Assembly (NCBI GenBank): GCA_910589415.1
Contig: OU342630.1
Location: forward strand, 49,198,012-49,262,011
Reading direction: 5' to 3'
Source: Malachius bipustulatus
Lineage: Eukaryota > Arthropoda > Insecta > Coleoptera > Melyridae
DNA: 64,000 nt
How positions within the stretch are numbered: position 1 is the stretch's first letter; each line of letters starts with the position of its first letter. Of this stretch, positions 1 to 11,790 are shown in pieces. A program made the position numbers and the translations under genes. The notes beneath the pieces were generated by a model, which did no database searches, was not told the origin of the DNA, and was given only the letters and a program-made list of their open reading frames with translations.

Positions 1-1230
1 TCAACAATATTTCTAATCGTATATGAAATCTTGCCATAAAAATGAAGTGATACGTACCTAACTGGTTCTATTGTGTTAGCTTCCAATGCGGTTGCTTCGG
101 CTATCAAGTTCTTATTAAGTACCTTATTGATGACTTTATTTATGATGTCAGGGTTGTAGCCATTGTCGGCGGCTATCTGTTTAAGTATGTCTATTTCAGA
201 GTTAAAATTTCCCACTGACATAGGGGTACCTATCAGTCTGTTGACGTGGCTATGGAAAGTCGACATTTTAAGTTGTAATGGATGACAAGAGTCCACAGGG
301 ATCGTATGTGAAGTTTGGGTTGGTTTTCTGAAAATTTGAAACTGGTGTTTATTATCAACTATTTTGATCGTCAAATCCAGAAAATTTATGGTCTGATCTA
401 CATCTAGCTCTTGAGTGAAATTAATCCTTGTCTGTAGTCCATTAATTAGTATCAAAAACCTATCAAGGTCCTCCAGTGTACCTCCCCAACAGGCCAACAC
501 ATCATCAACGTAACGGTGCCAGTACACCACTCCCCCTAACAATGGATCCCCTGAAGAAAACAATGTGGATTCCAAATGATTCATGAGAATATCTGCCAAA
601 ATTGGTGACAACGAGCCCCCCATAGCCAAACCATCAGTCTGTGAAACTATCTTCCCATCAAACGAAAAGAAATTCTGCTCTAGAGTACATTTAAGCATGT
701 TGAAAATTGCTTCCCCCTCTGAATTGGTTAACTCTGATTTATAAATATAGTGTTTAATAATTTGTAGAGTCATTGGTACTGGAATATTGGTGAACAAGTT
801 AGTCACGTCAAAAGACACCAATCGGGCACCATCCGGCAACGGGACATCCTTAATTTTATCAATCAGTTCTCGTGTGTTCCTAACTGTGTATTTGGGATTA
901 AAACCTATTTTATTTGATAAGATGTAGTTCAGAAATTTTGAAATGTAGAAAGTGGGGGACGAGATTGCTGTTACAATAGGTCTGATAGGAGAATCTTGTT
1001 TATGTAGTTTAATTAGACCATGTAGTCTGGGCATGCGCAAGTTCATTGGGGTTCTCAGCTTGTGGTTGAATGATTCTAAAATTATATCCTTATATGAGTT
1101 AATACAAGATTTAAGTTTCCTAGAGTAAGAGTCAAGGGGGTCCCTCCGTAGCTCGACAAACATACTATTATTATTATTTATAAATTCATTTACCTTATTT
1201 TTATAGTCTTGAGTTTTCAGTTTTGAGTTT

Positions 1231-1232
<2 letters not shown>
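1..1232 (-). CDS. Penelope-like element reverse transcriptase, C-terminal part, runs off the left edge
   Basis: About 410 codons are open without a break from the window edge to a stop at 1233-1235. The translation has the reverse transcriptase blocks of Penelope-like elements in order: FDVTNLFTNIP (near 780-815), GLAMGGSLSPILADILMNHL (near 570-635), the catalytic YVDD in a WHRYVDDVLACW context (501-512), NFLDLTI, and later CHP..LKMSTFHSHVNRL. Such enzymes copy element RNA at a chromosomal nick, and many carry a GIY-YIG nuclease at the C-terminus; here that part would lie beyond position 1. The first ATG is at 1163, but the N-terminal third usual for the family is missing, so the copy is 5'-truncated at the A run or was joined to other DNA there. 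The unbroken frame suggests a recent insertion. The family call is firm; the subfamily is not determined. Confidence 0.9.

Positions 1233-1234
<2 letters not shown>

Positions 1235-1263
<29 letters not shown>
1235..1263. repeat. 29-base A run at the 5' break of the Penelope-like copy
   Basis: An uninterrupted A run on the plus strand lies exactly between the truncated Penelope-like frame and the broken coding region to the right. On the element's strand it is a T run directly upstream of the first stop. It could be a microsatellite or the poly(A) of a neighbouring insertion joined here. Confidence 0.9.
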
Positions 1264-1265
<2 letters not shown>

Positions 1266-1935
1266 GCACGATGTGATACTACCCTGTGATGAAAATACAT
1301 GTAATGTGAAGAATAAGGGCTCCAATTTATTATTTTCCCCGATATGAATTATCTTCACTCCACCAGCATCAGACAGCAGCTGAGTAATGTAATGTTTCTC
1401 ATTAGGTAGGTACCTAGTGTTGTTTCCTTTTGCAAACGGATAATCTGTTACTATTCTCTAGCAATTCTGTGATAATCCGATTTGCGGCAAAGGGTACCAC
1501 TAGATTAAGTGGTGTGATGTTTAGAATTATCGTCATTGCCGCTATGGGGCATGTTTTCATGACTCCTGTGTTATGCACACGCACGCAAGTCTTTGTATTT
1601 TTGCAAGGGTATTCTTCATAGTTCAGTATGCCCGAGCCACAGCTCTGTAAATGATTATCGGTCTCACTGTCATGGTGTAGGTACATCCACCATAGTGTAG
1701 CTGGGTTACATACCCAAGTTTTTCCTGCAATATTCCTGCACATTATGAAAGGCTCTGCTGACCGTCTCTCCATATTCTTCTTCCACAGAAGCTTGCTCTC
1801 TAGTATAACTCCTTGGTATTAAACCCTTTACTGGCTTTCATTAAATGTTTACTGCGGATCGTTAATCTACCAGCTGGCAACTTTAGTACTCCACCCGCCG
1901 CACGAAGGTTATGGGGTTTATTCTGCTCTGGTCTT
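1263..1935 (-). pseudogene. Frame-broken coding region of unrecognised family
   Basis: Four overlapping minus-strand open stretches follow one another in different frames: about 1935-1800, 1837-1706, 1819-1414 (ATG at 1773) and about 1440-1263. Each reads like real protein, and each takes over where the previous one meets a stop, so I infer one ancestral reading frame with at least three shifts. Short visible pieces are LKLPAGRLTIRSKH in the first, TWVCNPATLWWMY in the third and HYITQLLSDAGG in the last. The third is cysteine-rich. I do not recognise the family. An envelope-type or other element-borne protein is possible, but nothing seen proves it. It sits next to the Penelope-like copy on the same strand and may be older DNA into which that copy inserted. 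No restored product is given. Confidence 0.5.
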
Positions 1936-4305
1936 CGCTCTTAATGGGTGTCGACGTTCACAGACGGAGTTCTGACCTCCGCAGCTGCGAATGCTATAAA
2001 AATATATAATTCACGCAGGGTATTCCTCAGTAGCTCAGCAACTCAGCGCGCACTTTCACTTTGGGCTTATAGCTCGGTCGAGTAGCCTCGTGGTTCAACT
2101 CACCGTCGAGGAGGGGCGGCGGGTTTCTTCTGCAGATTCAGCGCACCTAATATAAGACGGATTTGGCACGGTTACTATGGGGATTCAGCACATCCACCAA
2201 GGAAGGATTTTTTCTATCGGATCAGCTCACCTGATACCTAAAAGTAAATTTCCAGTTTTGTGGACATTCCTATTTTGTGGAAATATGATTTACGCATCTT
2301 ATTTTGTCCAGTTGTTATGACAAGGTATAAAGGTTTATAAAAGGTTTGCTACAATTAAGTCAAATTGAGTTGTAGTTATTATTAATACGGGTCCCTATAA
2401 GTTTCGTCATTTAGAAACAAAATCGGTTACTTTAACAGAATATTTTTTAGGGGTAGGTACAATGTGCCCTCATGTGTTAGGTATGATGAAATAAATGGCA
2501 ATGACATAAACAATGATAACATACTAAGAGACAAAAAAAAAATAGGTACATACGTGATAGGAAAGCAGATGTTTCTAGTTAAATAGGAACCTTGCTATTT
2601 CTCTCAATTAATTCACAATTAGTTCCCACTGCGGCTGAACTCACAAACACTGTCAGTTCCCTGTCTGGTTATCTTCCATTATTAAATTAAGTTCTCCACT
2701 AATCATAACTAATTTGGAACGGTTAAAACGTTGAATTTTGCTACGTTACCGTTACCGACATGTTCCGCCCTTGTATAAAGAAATAACGGCTAATGAATTG
2801 GGAGTAATACCCATATCGATATTCCCTATATTCAGCTATAAAGTTTGATCATAATATAAAATTGCATTAAGTTTTATGACGACTAGAACTCTTAGAGGCC
2901 ATATAATAAAAATCCAGAGTTATATGTCTATTATCCCTATATAAAATCTATAACCGTATGTTATGAATCATATACATTTGGATTATGTTTTGTCAATATA
3001 ATTTTTATAACTAATACAGTCTGGGATAGATACTTCTTTATTATTTTGATTAGCAACTATTTGAAATTTCATGAAAAACTCAAAATAATAAATTTAGTAA
3101 AATCATCCATCTGTAAAAGTAAGCAGCTATGTAAGCAAAGGATGGTCATTTCGAATGAAGCCTGTTCAGTCGTTAATCAATGTAAAGTTTGTTTGGCCGG
3201 CAATATTAATTTCCAGAATTATTTTACAAACATTGTTCGCGCGAGCGATTGCTGAAAAGTCTAGAAAAAGTCAGCTCACGCCATTTCTTCAAAACAATAT
3301 CTCTTGATCTAGTCGTTTCACTTGTTTATCGTTGATCTACATAGAGAAATTAACAGCGGCTAATTGCATTATAATTGCAAATGCTGGAAACGAATGAAAA
3401 GAAAACCTACCCCTGCAAGAGCAGTTGGTTGTACGAGAGCGATTTTACATGAAGCAATTATAATTAACTATTTTTGTTCGCATGATCGCATAAAACTAAG
3501 CGTATCATCACTTTGTTATCTTTAAACAGTTCGTAATCTAATATTCTACAAGTTAATCAATTTAACTCTCCCCGGCAAGCTATGCAGATTTTATTAAGGA
3601 ATTTATTCAACTGAGCCATTGAATATTCTCAGCAGGTACGGTCAGCCTTGAAAGGGTTAATGAATGTATCAGCATTTCATCCTGACGTTTCCGTACGTGT
3701 GAACTCTTAGATGGACTTTCGGAAACGTGGGCCAATTTTTCTTTCGTTATTGACACCTGGATAATTTAGTTTCGCTGACAAAAGTCAGAAACGAGCGAGG
3801 AACGAACGAAATAAAAGTTCCTTTCTACCTTTCTTGTAAATATATCGCGATTAATTTAGGAAAGTTAAATTGCAGAGCTGAAAATTACTCTCTCAAGTTG
3901 TTACATCCATTTTTCTCTCGAGGTCTTGTTATTAAAAAAATGAAAATGAAATATACCGCTTTGATTACAAGACACCGGGTTGTAGAGTAAATGGAAAATG
4001 TCCTTCTCACTTACTTTGTAGGATGATATTGCCTTTCTATTTCCTTTTAAAGAGTTATTTTTGTTAGAAAATGTAAAACTTTTATTAAAACAAGTTTCCA
4101 TAATTTAAAATTATAAATATTATTGGTTTATTAAAATCCTTACTATACATAATTACTAAAAGTTTTTAATGAGCTCTTAAAAAATTGGTGAAAAGTTTAA
4201 ACGAAAATTATCTAGATCCCCTCCAATACAATATTTTTTCATCCGACTAGTGATAATGATGAAAAATACATAAATCTGACAACTTAAGCCGGTCAATAAT
4301 CGCGT
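1936..4305. other. Intergenic or intronic DNA, no gene seen
   Basis: A GC-richer stretch to about 2160 includes a weak A-box/B-box-like pair near 2025-2110. The rest is AT-rich with only short open frames that look random. Confidence 0.6.
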
Positions 4306-4402
4306 TTGCATTCGTTCGCATTGCCGAACAAATTTTGAGACGTGTGGGCGATTGAACTCGCGACTCATGATAAAATTTCCCCGGCGATGCGAACGAATGC
4401 AA
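4306..4402. repeat. Long-stem hairpin
   Basis: The 21 bases at 4306-4326 are the reverse complement of 4382-4402 with one mismatch (core GCATTCGTTCGCAT), giving a stem with a 55-base loop. The stem is GC-richer than its surroundings. No coding potential or terminator context is visible. Confidence 0.8.
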
Positions 4403-7231
4403 CATTTATGAGATTATATTTCAATTCACCTTACTTTTGAATATTTCAACTGCATAATATTCATCATTCCATGGTCCAATGGTTGTTAAGAGCCCAATAA
4501 AATTGAGTTGCAATAAATTTATTTGCCTCATACGTTACACGGAGTAATTAATTAATAATTAAAAAGCTCTACGGCAGAATAATTATCGTTTTGAACTTAA
4601 TATAGTCTGGCTCTAAATTGCAGAGTGTCTTTCATATTATGGGATATTACAAAATTTTATATTTTTGGCTGTTTTGTGTGATAAATTTTCCCAATTTTGC
4701 CTTGTTTTTAGTTGTTTATGTCAGCCCTCTTTATTAATAAACAGAAGATGCAAAACAATATTCGCAACCATGCAAATTCAATACATGAATTTTCACATGA
4801 TCTGAAGCAATTAGCGTGCATAAAAGTAATGCAGAAGCTCTCTCTATTATCTATAATCCTAACCGTTAACTTATTTTGTATTATTTTTCTCCAGTAAATG
4901 ATTAATCGATATCTGGGAATCAAGCTCTCTAACCAAGTCTTTGGCTCGAACATCGATTTGCGGTGGAATTATTGCTTTTGGAGCTTTTCAATTTACAGTT
5001 CACGACCTGGCCTATAGCCGGCCTGTGACGTAACACGGCTTTCTGGGACAGAAACTGGAGGGCTATTTCAATGCAATTAGAAATAGAGAACAAGACTTGC
5101 AATTGCAATTAGACAAGATTCAGTTAGGATTAGTCTGGTAGATTATTAGAAGAGATTATTCTAGGAAAGGGTGTGGCCTGCTGTGCTTGATGCTGCTTTT
5201 ATTATCGATCATAGTTAAACATACATGACTAAAAATATCTATTATTGGCAATATGTTTAGAAATTTTTTTAACCTAAACCTGACAATATTGAAACCTATT
5301 TTGTAATATAGATTTCTGTAACTACCTACCTATAGGTATTTGTATTGTGTTTACCGATAATTTTGATACTTAATATTTAATTTATATTACTTCTACTATT
5401 TACAGTTCACCCAAATATTGTATTTATAATTTATTACCTTATAGGTACTTCGATTACAGTAATTTCGTAATTTCGACCGTTATTTAGAAATCAATATTTT
5501 TTTATCAGTACGAATTGCCTTCTTATTGACTTCTTTGTGGTATATATCTTTATCTTAGTGACACTCCACAATATCCGTCGCTTAAATACTATATTAATTG
5601 AATTCCTCTAAATTCTACTAGCGCGGTCCTGTCCGGATTTGTTTCTTGAACTTATCATTCTTGAGCAATGTTTGAGAAATATAATAATAAAAAACTTTTT
5701 ATATTTCCCTATTGAAACTCTGGAATTTACAAAAATATAAAAATACGCTTCATTAGAGATACACTAAAAAGTAATACCTACCTATCTCGTTCCGATCTAA
5801 CGAGTCATCGAGTCGCGTTCCTCCAAACAAAGCCGCTGTTCTCTGATAATTATAACTGAACCGTTAATCAGGAAAGAAAACTTTAAAAAATACTAAATAG
5901 TTAAAAGTTGATCAGTAAGTGAATTTGCGTCTTCTTACTAACGAAGCCGCTTTCACCAGTTTTCCGAGGCATTTTTAAAACTTCTGCAACAGTAAAAAGA
6001 AAAAGCGTAGGTATACCTAATGAGTGACGCAAAATGAATAAACGTACTTGTCATACCTTCGAACCTGCTTTCACAAAAGTTTGCTTAAAAAGTAAAAGAA
6101 TGTAAATATGTAAGTACACGATCTTGCAGAAATTGTCATTTTATTGAATCATAAAACTTTCAAGAAAACTCCCTTCAATAAACAAGGTTTGCTTGAAGAT
6201 TTAACATAGTTAAATAGTTCCTAGGAAAATTTATTTAGTAGGAAAATATTTTGTAAATTCTACATAAATCAGGGTAGGATTTTTATTCTACTAAGTGAAC
6301 TGTATTCTATTTTATTTGCGATGGGAAATGTTTAAGGAAACTTAGGTAACTTTCGACGTCTACAACGTCTATGTTCTAATACTTTACGCTCACCAATGGA
6401 ACAACTTTCCTAAAGGTTTATTTAGGTAGAGTAGAGTATAAGAACAATAAAGGCTTGCCATGAAAACGACATAAACTAACCCAAACGATGACGTGCCAAA
6501 TAGCTTGTTCTTATAGCGGCCGGACTCTATCATCCCACACAATGACGAGTTTCACCGCAGAGTTCTTTTTTTAAGGGAATGTTATTAAATTTTCTACATT
6601 TATGGTATAGAATAACAATATTACAGCGGCAACAGATTTTTTTAAATTTATAACCTGAAATGATTATACTTTTCTCTACGACTACTACTGACCTCCTAAC
6701 CTCGACTATGCTAATGCGAGATAATAAAACAGAAGAACCGCCTGGCTCGGTTTTCATCCCGGCACCGATTTTAAAATGTAATTGTGCATGCAATTATTTA
6801 AATTTCACATCTGCCGAGTCTGTGACATTGCTTTTAAGCAAGTCGAGTATTCTCCATCCTTGGAACGAGAAGAAAAAATGTAAGCAAATGCTCTGTTTGA
6901 ACGTTTGGGACTCTGAATACGATACTGTCAATAAATATATTTGATGAATTTTATTGGGATTTAGGTTCTAATTTAAATTTGCCACTAAAGATTCTTTACA
7001 GAACAAATTAGAAAAACTTTCGCACAGCATGCGAGGAGAAGACTGATGACATAGACGGTACCGTTTCGTCCTTATTATGGACTCATCAGCATATCATATC
7101 AGTCAGCTCTAAACCACACACGCTATACGAAATTTGGAAGTTCTATCTATTCTAACTGGTGTTTTCGTTTTGTAGTGGCTTTTAATTTCAAATGAGTAAG
7201 TAGGCAACCAGAGAAACGTGCGTGTCTTTTA
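4403..7231. other. AT-rich DNA, no gene seen
   Basis: No supported exon, RNA gene or element end was found. The short frames near 4.7 and 6.7 kb lack splice or motif support. Confidence 0.6.
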
Positions 7232-8235
7232 TACAGGGTGCACCATGTATCCTTCTCTATATTGCTATCTCCTGAACGCTACGAGATACAGGGTCGGTTA
7301 AATTAGAGAAAAGTTGCGCTATTTTGTGGCCATCTCGAATCCGTCAAAACATGCGAGATATCTGTGACCGTTCCTGAAATATCCTGAAAAAACTGAAAAA
7401 TCGAGATTTCTTATTTTCGTCATATCTTTGTTATTATTCAAAATTAATGAATAATTTTTCTAAGGCTTACATAAGCCGTTGAAATCTATCCATCTGTCAT
7501 CACAAAAATTTTCAAGGCCGACTAGAATCAAAAGTTTTCACAGTCAACTTTCGTTTTTCTTATGGCCGCCATATTATTTTTTTATGTCGTTCGATATGAA
7601 AAAAATAATGGAAACCAAAAATTAATAAACTTCAAAAAATTTTAATTTTTATTTTTATTCTTCTCTTTTCAAAGAAAAACAAAAAAAAAATCGTCGACAA
7701 ACGCCAACATTTGTAAAATACGCCAAAATAGTGCTTGCCTTATGGTTTTTTAATTTATCTATGAAATTCGGTCTTAAAAGTTGTCTTTTTTGTAAAGAAA
7801 AAAGAAGAATAAAATTTTTTTTAATTTATTTTTTGAAGTTTAACAATTTTTAGTTTTTATGATTTTTTTTATACCGAACAACATAAAAAAAACAATATGG
7901 TGGCCTTAAGAAAAACGAAAGTTGACTATGAAAATCCTGGGATCTAGTCGGCTTTGAAAATTTTTAAAATGTAAGATGGGTAGCTCTTGCCGACTTATGT
8001 AAGCCCACAAAAAATTATTTATTAATCTCCAATAATAAAAAAAATATGGCAAAAATAAGAAATCTCGATTTTTCAGTTTTTTCAGGATATTTCAGGAACG
8101 GTCACAGATATTTTGTATGTCTTGACTGACTCGAGATGGCCACAAAATTGCGCTCTTTGGACTTGTTTAACCGACCCTGTATCTGTTAGCGTTAATAGAT
8201 AGCAATATAGAGAAGGATACATGGTGCACCCTGTA
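7232..8235. mobile_element. Nested palindromic fold-back element 1
   Basis: The two halves are inverted copies: the left begins TACAGGGTGCACCATGTATC, and the right ends with its complement (GGTGCACCCTGTA). A second TACAGGG lies inside the left arm at 7287 and is mirrored by CCCTGTA at 8175-8181 in the right arm. Both arms carry the same AT-rich interior, for example AATCTCGATTTTTCAG near 7400 and 8070. No transposase frame is present, so it is non-autonomous. TA flanks both ends. Confidence 0.88.
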
Positions 8236-8294
8236 TAGTATTATCCTCGCTATAACAGTAGAGTTGTCATGGATTTCTGAACTTTACACTACTA

Positions 8295-8790
8295 ATGCAG
8301 AGGTTTTTATTAATTCAAGAACTACACATTGATTCTCATAAGTATACATGGTGGGCCATCGAAAAGGTAACAAGCCTAATAATTTGGAAAGCGAAGATGT
8401 ATGCGAAAAACGCCGAAACAGGTCGATTTTGTTATCGAGGGGGACATATTTTCGTGACAAATTTAACTACCCAAGTTCACCCACTTGACAGAGCTACCCC
8501 TTTGCTTATCATCATTAGGGAACAGATATCGAGTGATACATCATTTGAAAGATACTTGAATTCTCTTTACAACGATATCCAACATTTTGGGTTTTGCTTA
8601 CATACAGCGTGGCTAATAACATAACAAGTGATTAAGGCGAGTTACGTTTTCGTTGGGTCACCCTGTATATAAGCGAAACCCAAAATGTTGGATATTGTTG
8701 TAACGAGAATTCAAGTAGCTTTCAAATGATGCATCACTCGATATCTGTTCCCTATGATGATAAGCAAAGGGGAATAAAATTCATCAAATA
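8295..8790. mobile_element. Partial fold-back element with a short loop
   Basis: Bases of about 8502-8610 and 8668-8773 are inverted copies (GATATCCAACATTTTGGGTT against its complement; both arms contain the ATATCGAGTGAT motif). The spacer contains TCACCCTGTATATAAG, the terminus seen in the large palindromes, so the junction looks like two element ends brought together. The 109-codon frame here is a by-product of the repeat. Confidence 0.7.
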
Positions 8791-10269
8791 TATTATTATA
8801 ATCAAATAAGTGGTTCAATAAAAATAATTATAAAAACTGTCAATAAATGTAGGCGCGGCAAAAATTTTAGGTGACGAGGGGAACTGTAAAGGCCTTAATA
8901 TTTGGAATATTTCCGTATTCAGCAAAATTCAAAATAGATCTCTGGTATTACATTTTTTAAAGTATAAAATGAAAACTGACCTTGTATTTTTTATTGATGA
9001 TTGTATTTTCATCAGATGACGGTCCAAATTTACAGTGGGCTCTAGTACTATAGGGAGTAGATCGGGAAAAAACTTTAACGTCATTGTCCTTTGTCTTTCG
9101 ACAACATTATTGTTAGTTTCTCCCTCTATTAGCGCGCCTATACTTCAATCTCTATCTCAAACACATGCTCACAAACATACCATCTCTCTACCTCTTACCC
9201 CCCCCCACCTTCTCTCATTCCCTCACGCTCTCTTTCACTCGCTTGTCTAGGCGACTATTCGCACACTGATCACACTAGAGGGTCCAATCATCCGTAAAAA
9301 ATTTGACTTCGAGGAAAAACCTACATCCTCATCGAAATATGTACACCATAAACTTGACTCTACTTGACTGAAACAAATATTAGTATTACTTTATAATTAA
9401 TTATATCTTAACCATGTCATATTATCATTTCAAATTATTAAGTAAGTACAGAGTAAGAAATCAAATATTAATTAGTCGAAGATCCTACCGGCTATTCTAA
9501 AGATCAGGAAGCCTATTCCAGGAAACCTCTGCTCCAGCTATTCTCGCCCCGGTAATGTGGAAATTAGAGGGCTCTCCTATCGTTGCAAGATGCTAATTTT
9601 ATCCGTACAGCAAGGTCTCCTTTTTCATTGGCTTGAATTTCTAAAGCAATGGAATAAATTTAATTGATTGCATTCTCAATTAGTTTTTCGATGGGTTTTA
9701 TATCCTCTTCAAGCCTTCAAAACTTTTCTCTTGTATAGGTGCACCAGTCAATTGATTAAATTTAAAAAAAATTATATATTCCTGGAACACGAGTAGATTT
9801 TTAGCGAACCGAGCGCTTTATTTTTTTGCAATCTCAATAATAATTGAAGCAGTAAAAAACTAAAAGCCGCTCGGCCAATTAAATTTATAAATATTCCTTA
9901 ATAGATTTTATATTGAATTAAAAAATTGAATTAAAGTAATTTCGTTCCTGGGGATGGTTTGTTAGTTTATTGTGCTACATACGGAAGACGGTTCCATGGG
10001 GGTGGAAGAAGGAAGTATCCTCATGACACTAGCAGCGTTACCATGTTGTATTGGTAACGATAAACTAACCTAAAGTCTCTAGAGCAAATGAGAGAAGCTT
10101 GTAACTTTGTTCTTCTAACTCTTTGCATTTTCTATGTTTATTATTCTGCAGAAATTTTGGCAATTTCTGCAGTTTTACATGATGAGATGGATAAGAAGTT
10201 TAAATTGGCTAAAGTATCTATTCAAGTTGCATCCCTATAAAGATGTCTTAGGATTACACCCTCTGAGTA
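8791..10269. other. Intergenic DNA with a pyrimidine-rich tract
   Basis: A C/T-rich tract with CTCTCT and CCCCCCCC runs lies at about 9120-9245. No gene is supported. Confidence 0.6.
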
Positions 10270-11790
10270 TGCAATATTATCTATGCCTATCGAGATGGCA
10301 AATCAACTGATTTGGCACTTAATAACCTCGAGGGAACGATCATCAAATCCCTTGATGACAAAAAGATGATGATTGGAATCTTCTTGACATAGGAGCATTC
10401 AAAAATTAATTACCAGACTCTCTGTGCCCATCAGTTTCAAGAGAAATAGATCCGGTCAAAAACGGCTGGATCTGTAATGCTATGGTGAATAGGACGATGA
10501 CAGCCTTGATAGGGGAGCTTAAGTCAACTGCGGGCCGGCGAGGGGATACCCGCAGGGAGGAGTACTCTCCCCCTTATCATGGACTCTCCTTGTAGACGAG
10601 CTGCTGGCAGAGCTCTCTTTGTGAAGAGTTGATGTCCAAGCGAATGCGAATGACCATGTAATTCTGATGAAAGGAAACTCTGAAACGACTATAGGCATAT
10701 CGAATCAGTGGTGAAGAGAAGGAACAGATATGTCTGGTATTCCTCGCAAAGCTGTTATGAAATCGTTCACGAGAAGAATAAGGTTAGAAGGACTATCACC
10801 ATGCACTCACTCCTTAAGGATAAATTGTACCATTTGCGGAGGAAGCTGACCATCTGGGTGTTACGCTTGATAAAATGCTACTATAGAACTCTGATCTGGG
10901 AAAGATCATCCAAAGAGCTAAGCTCTTCTTATGGAGTTGCAAGCAGATATGTGGAAGAACTTGGGCCATTGGTTCCAAGCAAATACACTTTCAAGTTTGC
11001 AAAGACAAGCATGCCTTGCGATTAGGGGAACAATGAACACCACTCTATCGGCAGGTATGAAAATCCTTCTGGACCTATTCCTCTCCATATGGAAAGAGGC
11101 TACGAAAAAGAGGTGGTTCGAAACACACTTGTGTCATGGAGAGGACGGACATACACGGACAGACATGATGCCGTACACAACTTACTACTATACTGCTTAT
11201 AACGTCCGCTTTCCATGCAGAGAGGAATGGGAGCACGACACAAACGACCTTGTCAAAAGTACACCGACTGCTCTTAGACTCCAACGGTAGCTGGATCCGG
11301 AGTATATGACGCCGGGTCGAGAAGAGTATTTCGATATTTAGATATTTAGAGAAGGATAAAGAGAAGAGAAACAATATTTAAGGCAGAAATTTTTGCCACT
11401 GTTCTCAGCGCACAGATGCTAAATGAAATTCATCGCACGGGGAAAACAATAAAAAAAAAATCTTTAAAATCTTCTCAGACGGCCAAGCGACTCTCAACGC
11501 CCATCGTTCCATACGTTGCAACTCCAAACTAGTATGAAACTGTCAAACACCATCCAATGCAGTAGCTAAAAACAAGAATTTGTCTCTGCTCTGGATTCCA
11601 GGTCACTCCATAGGATTCTTGTCTGTCCGCATTTTCACCGAAGACACAAATGTGATGTTCACAAAAATTAAATCCAAGTCCCACTGCAGTTCGAAAGACA
11701 TTGTTGTCAAATAATGTTTCAATTTTTGGTCGATAACAGACTGCCAAGCTGCAGAAAAAGTTTGAGGCCAAATATCTTGACAATAAATGA
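10270..11790 (+). mobile_element. Decayed LINE with reverse transcriptase and RNase H (I/LOA/R1-like group)
   Basis: Reading across several stops and shifts, the plus strand shows the order expected of this LINE group. GKSTDLALNNLEGTIIKSLD followed by GIFLDIGAF matches the 'GKSTE.AL..L' and 'FLDIEGAF' blocks (10.29-10.43 kb). A damaged PQGGVLSPL block lies near 10.54 kb. The post-RT piece C.RTWAIGSK, like 'CR..GKTWGL.PK', is near 10.95 kb, and an 'ACLAIRGTMNTT' block near 11.01 kb. RNase H follows: IFSDGQATLNA near 11.47 kb and LSLLWIPGHS near 11.58 kb. The catalytic YADD region is destroyed. The copy is dead and was probably 5'-truncated. Family membership is firm, the clade approximate. Frames annotated separately at 10708-11290 are fragments of this element. 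Confidence 0.85.

Noticed and set aside
2022..2110. tRNA-like A box and B box pair
   Set aside because: Boxes are weak and no cloverleaf or SINE body can be drawn.
4335..4365. B-box-like GAGTTCAATCG on the minus strand
   Set aside because: No A box at proper distance and it lies in the loop of a hairpin.
8295..8624. 109-codon plus frame
   Set aside because: By-product of the inverted repeat; no protein family features.
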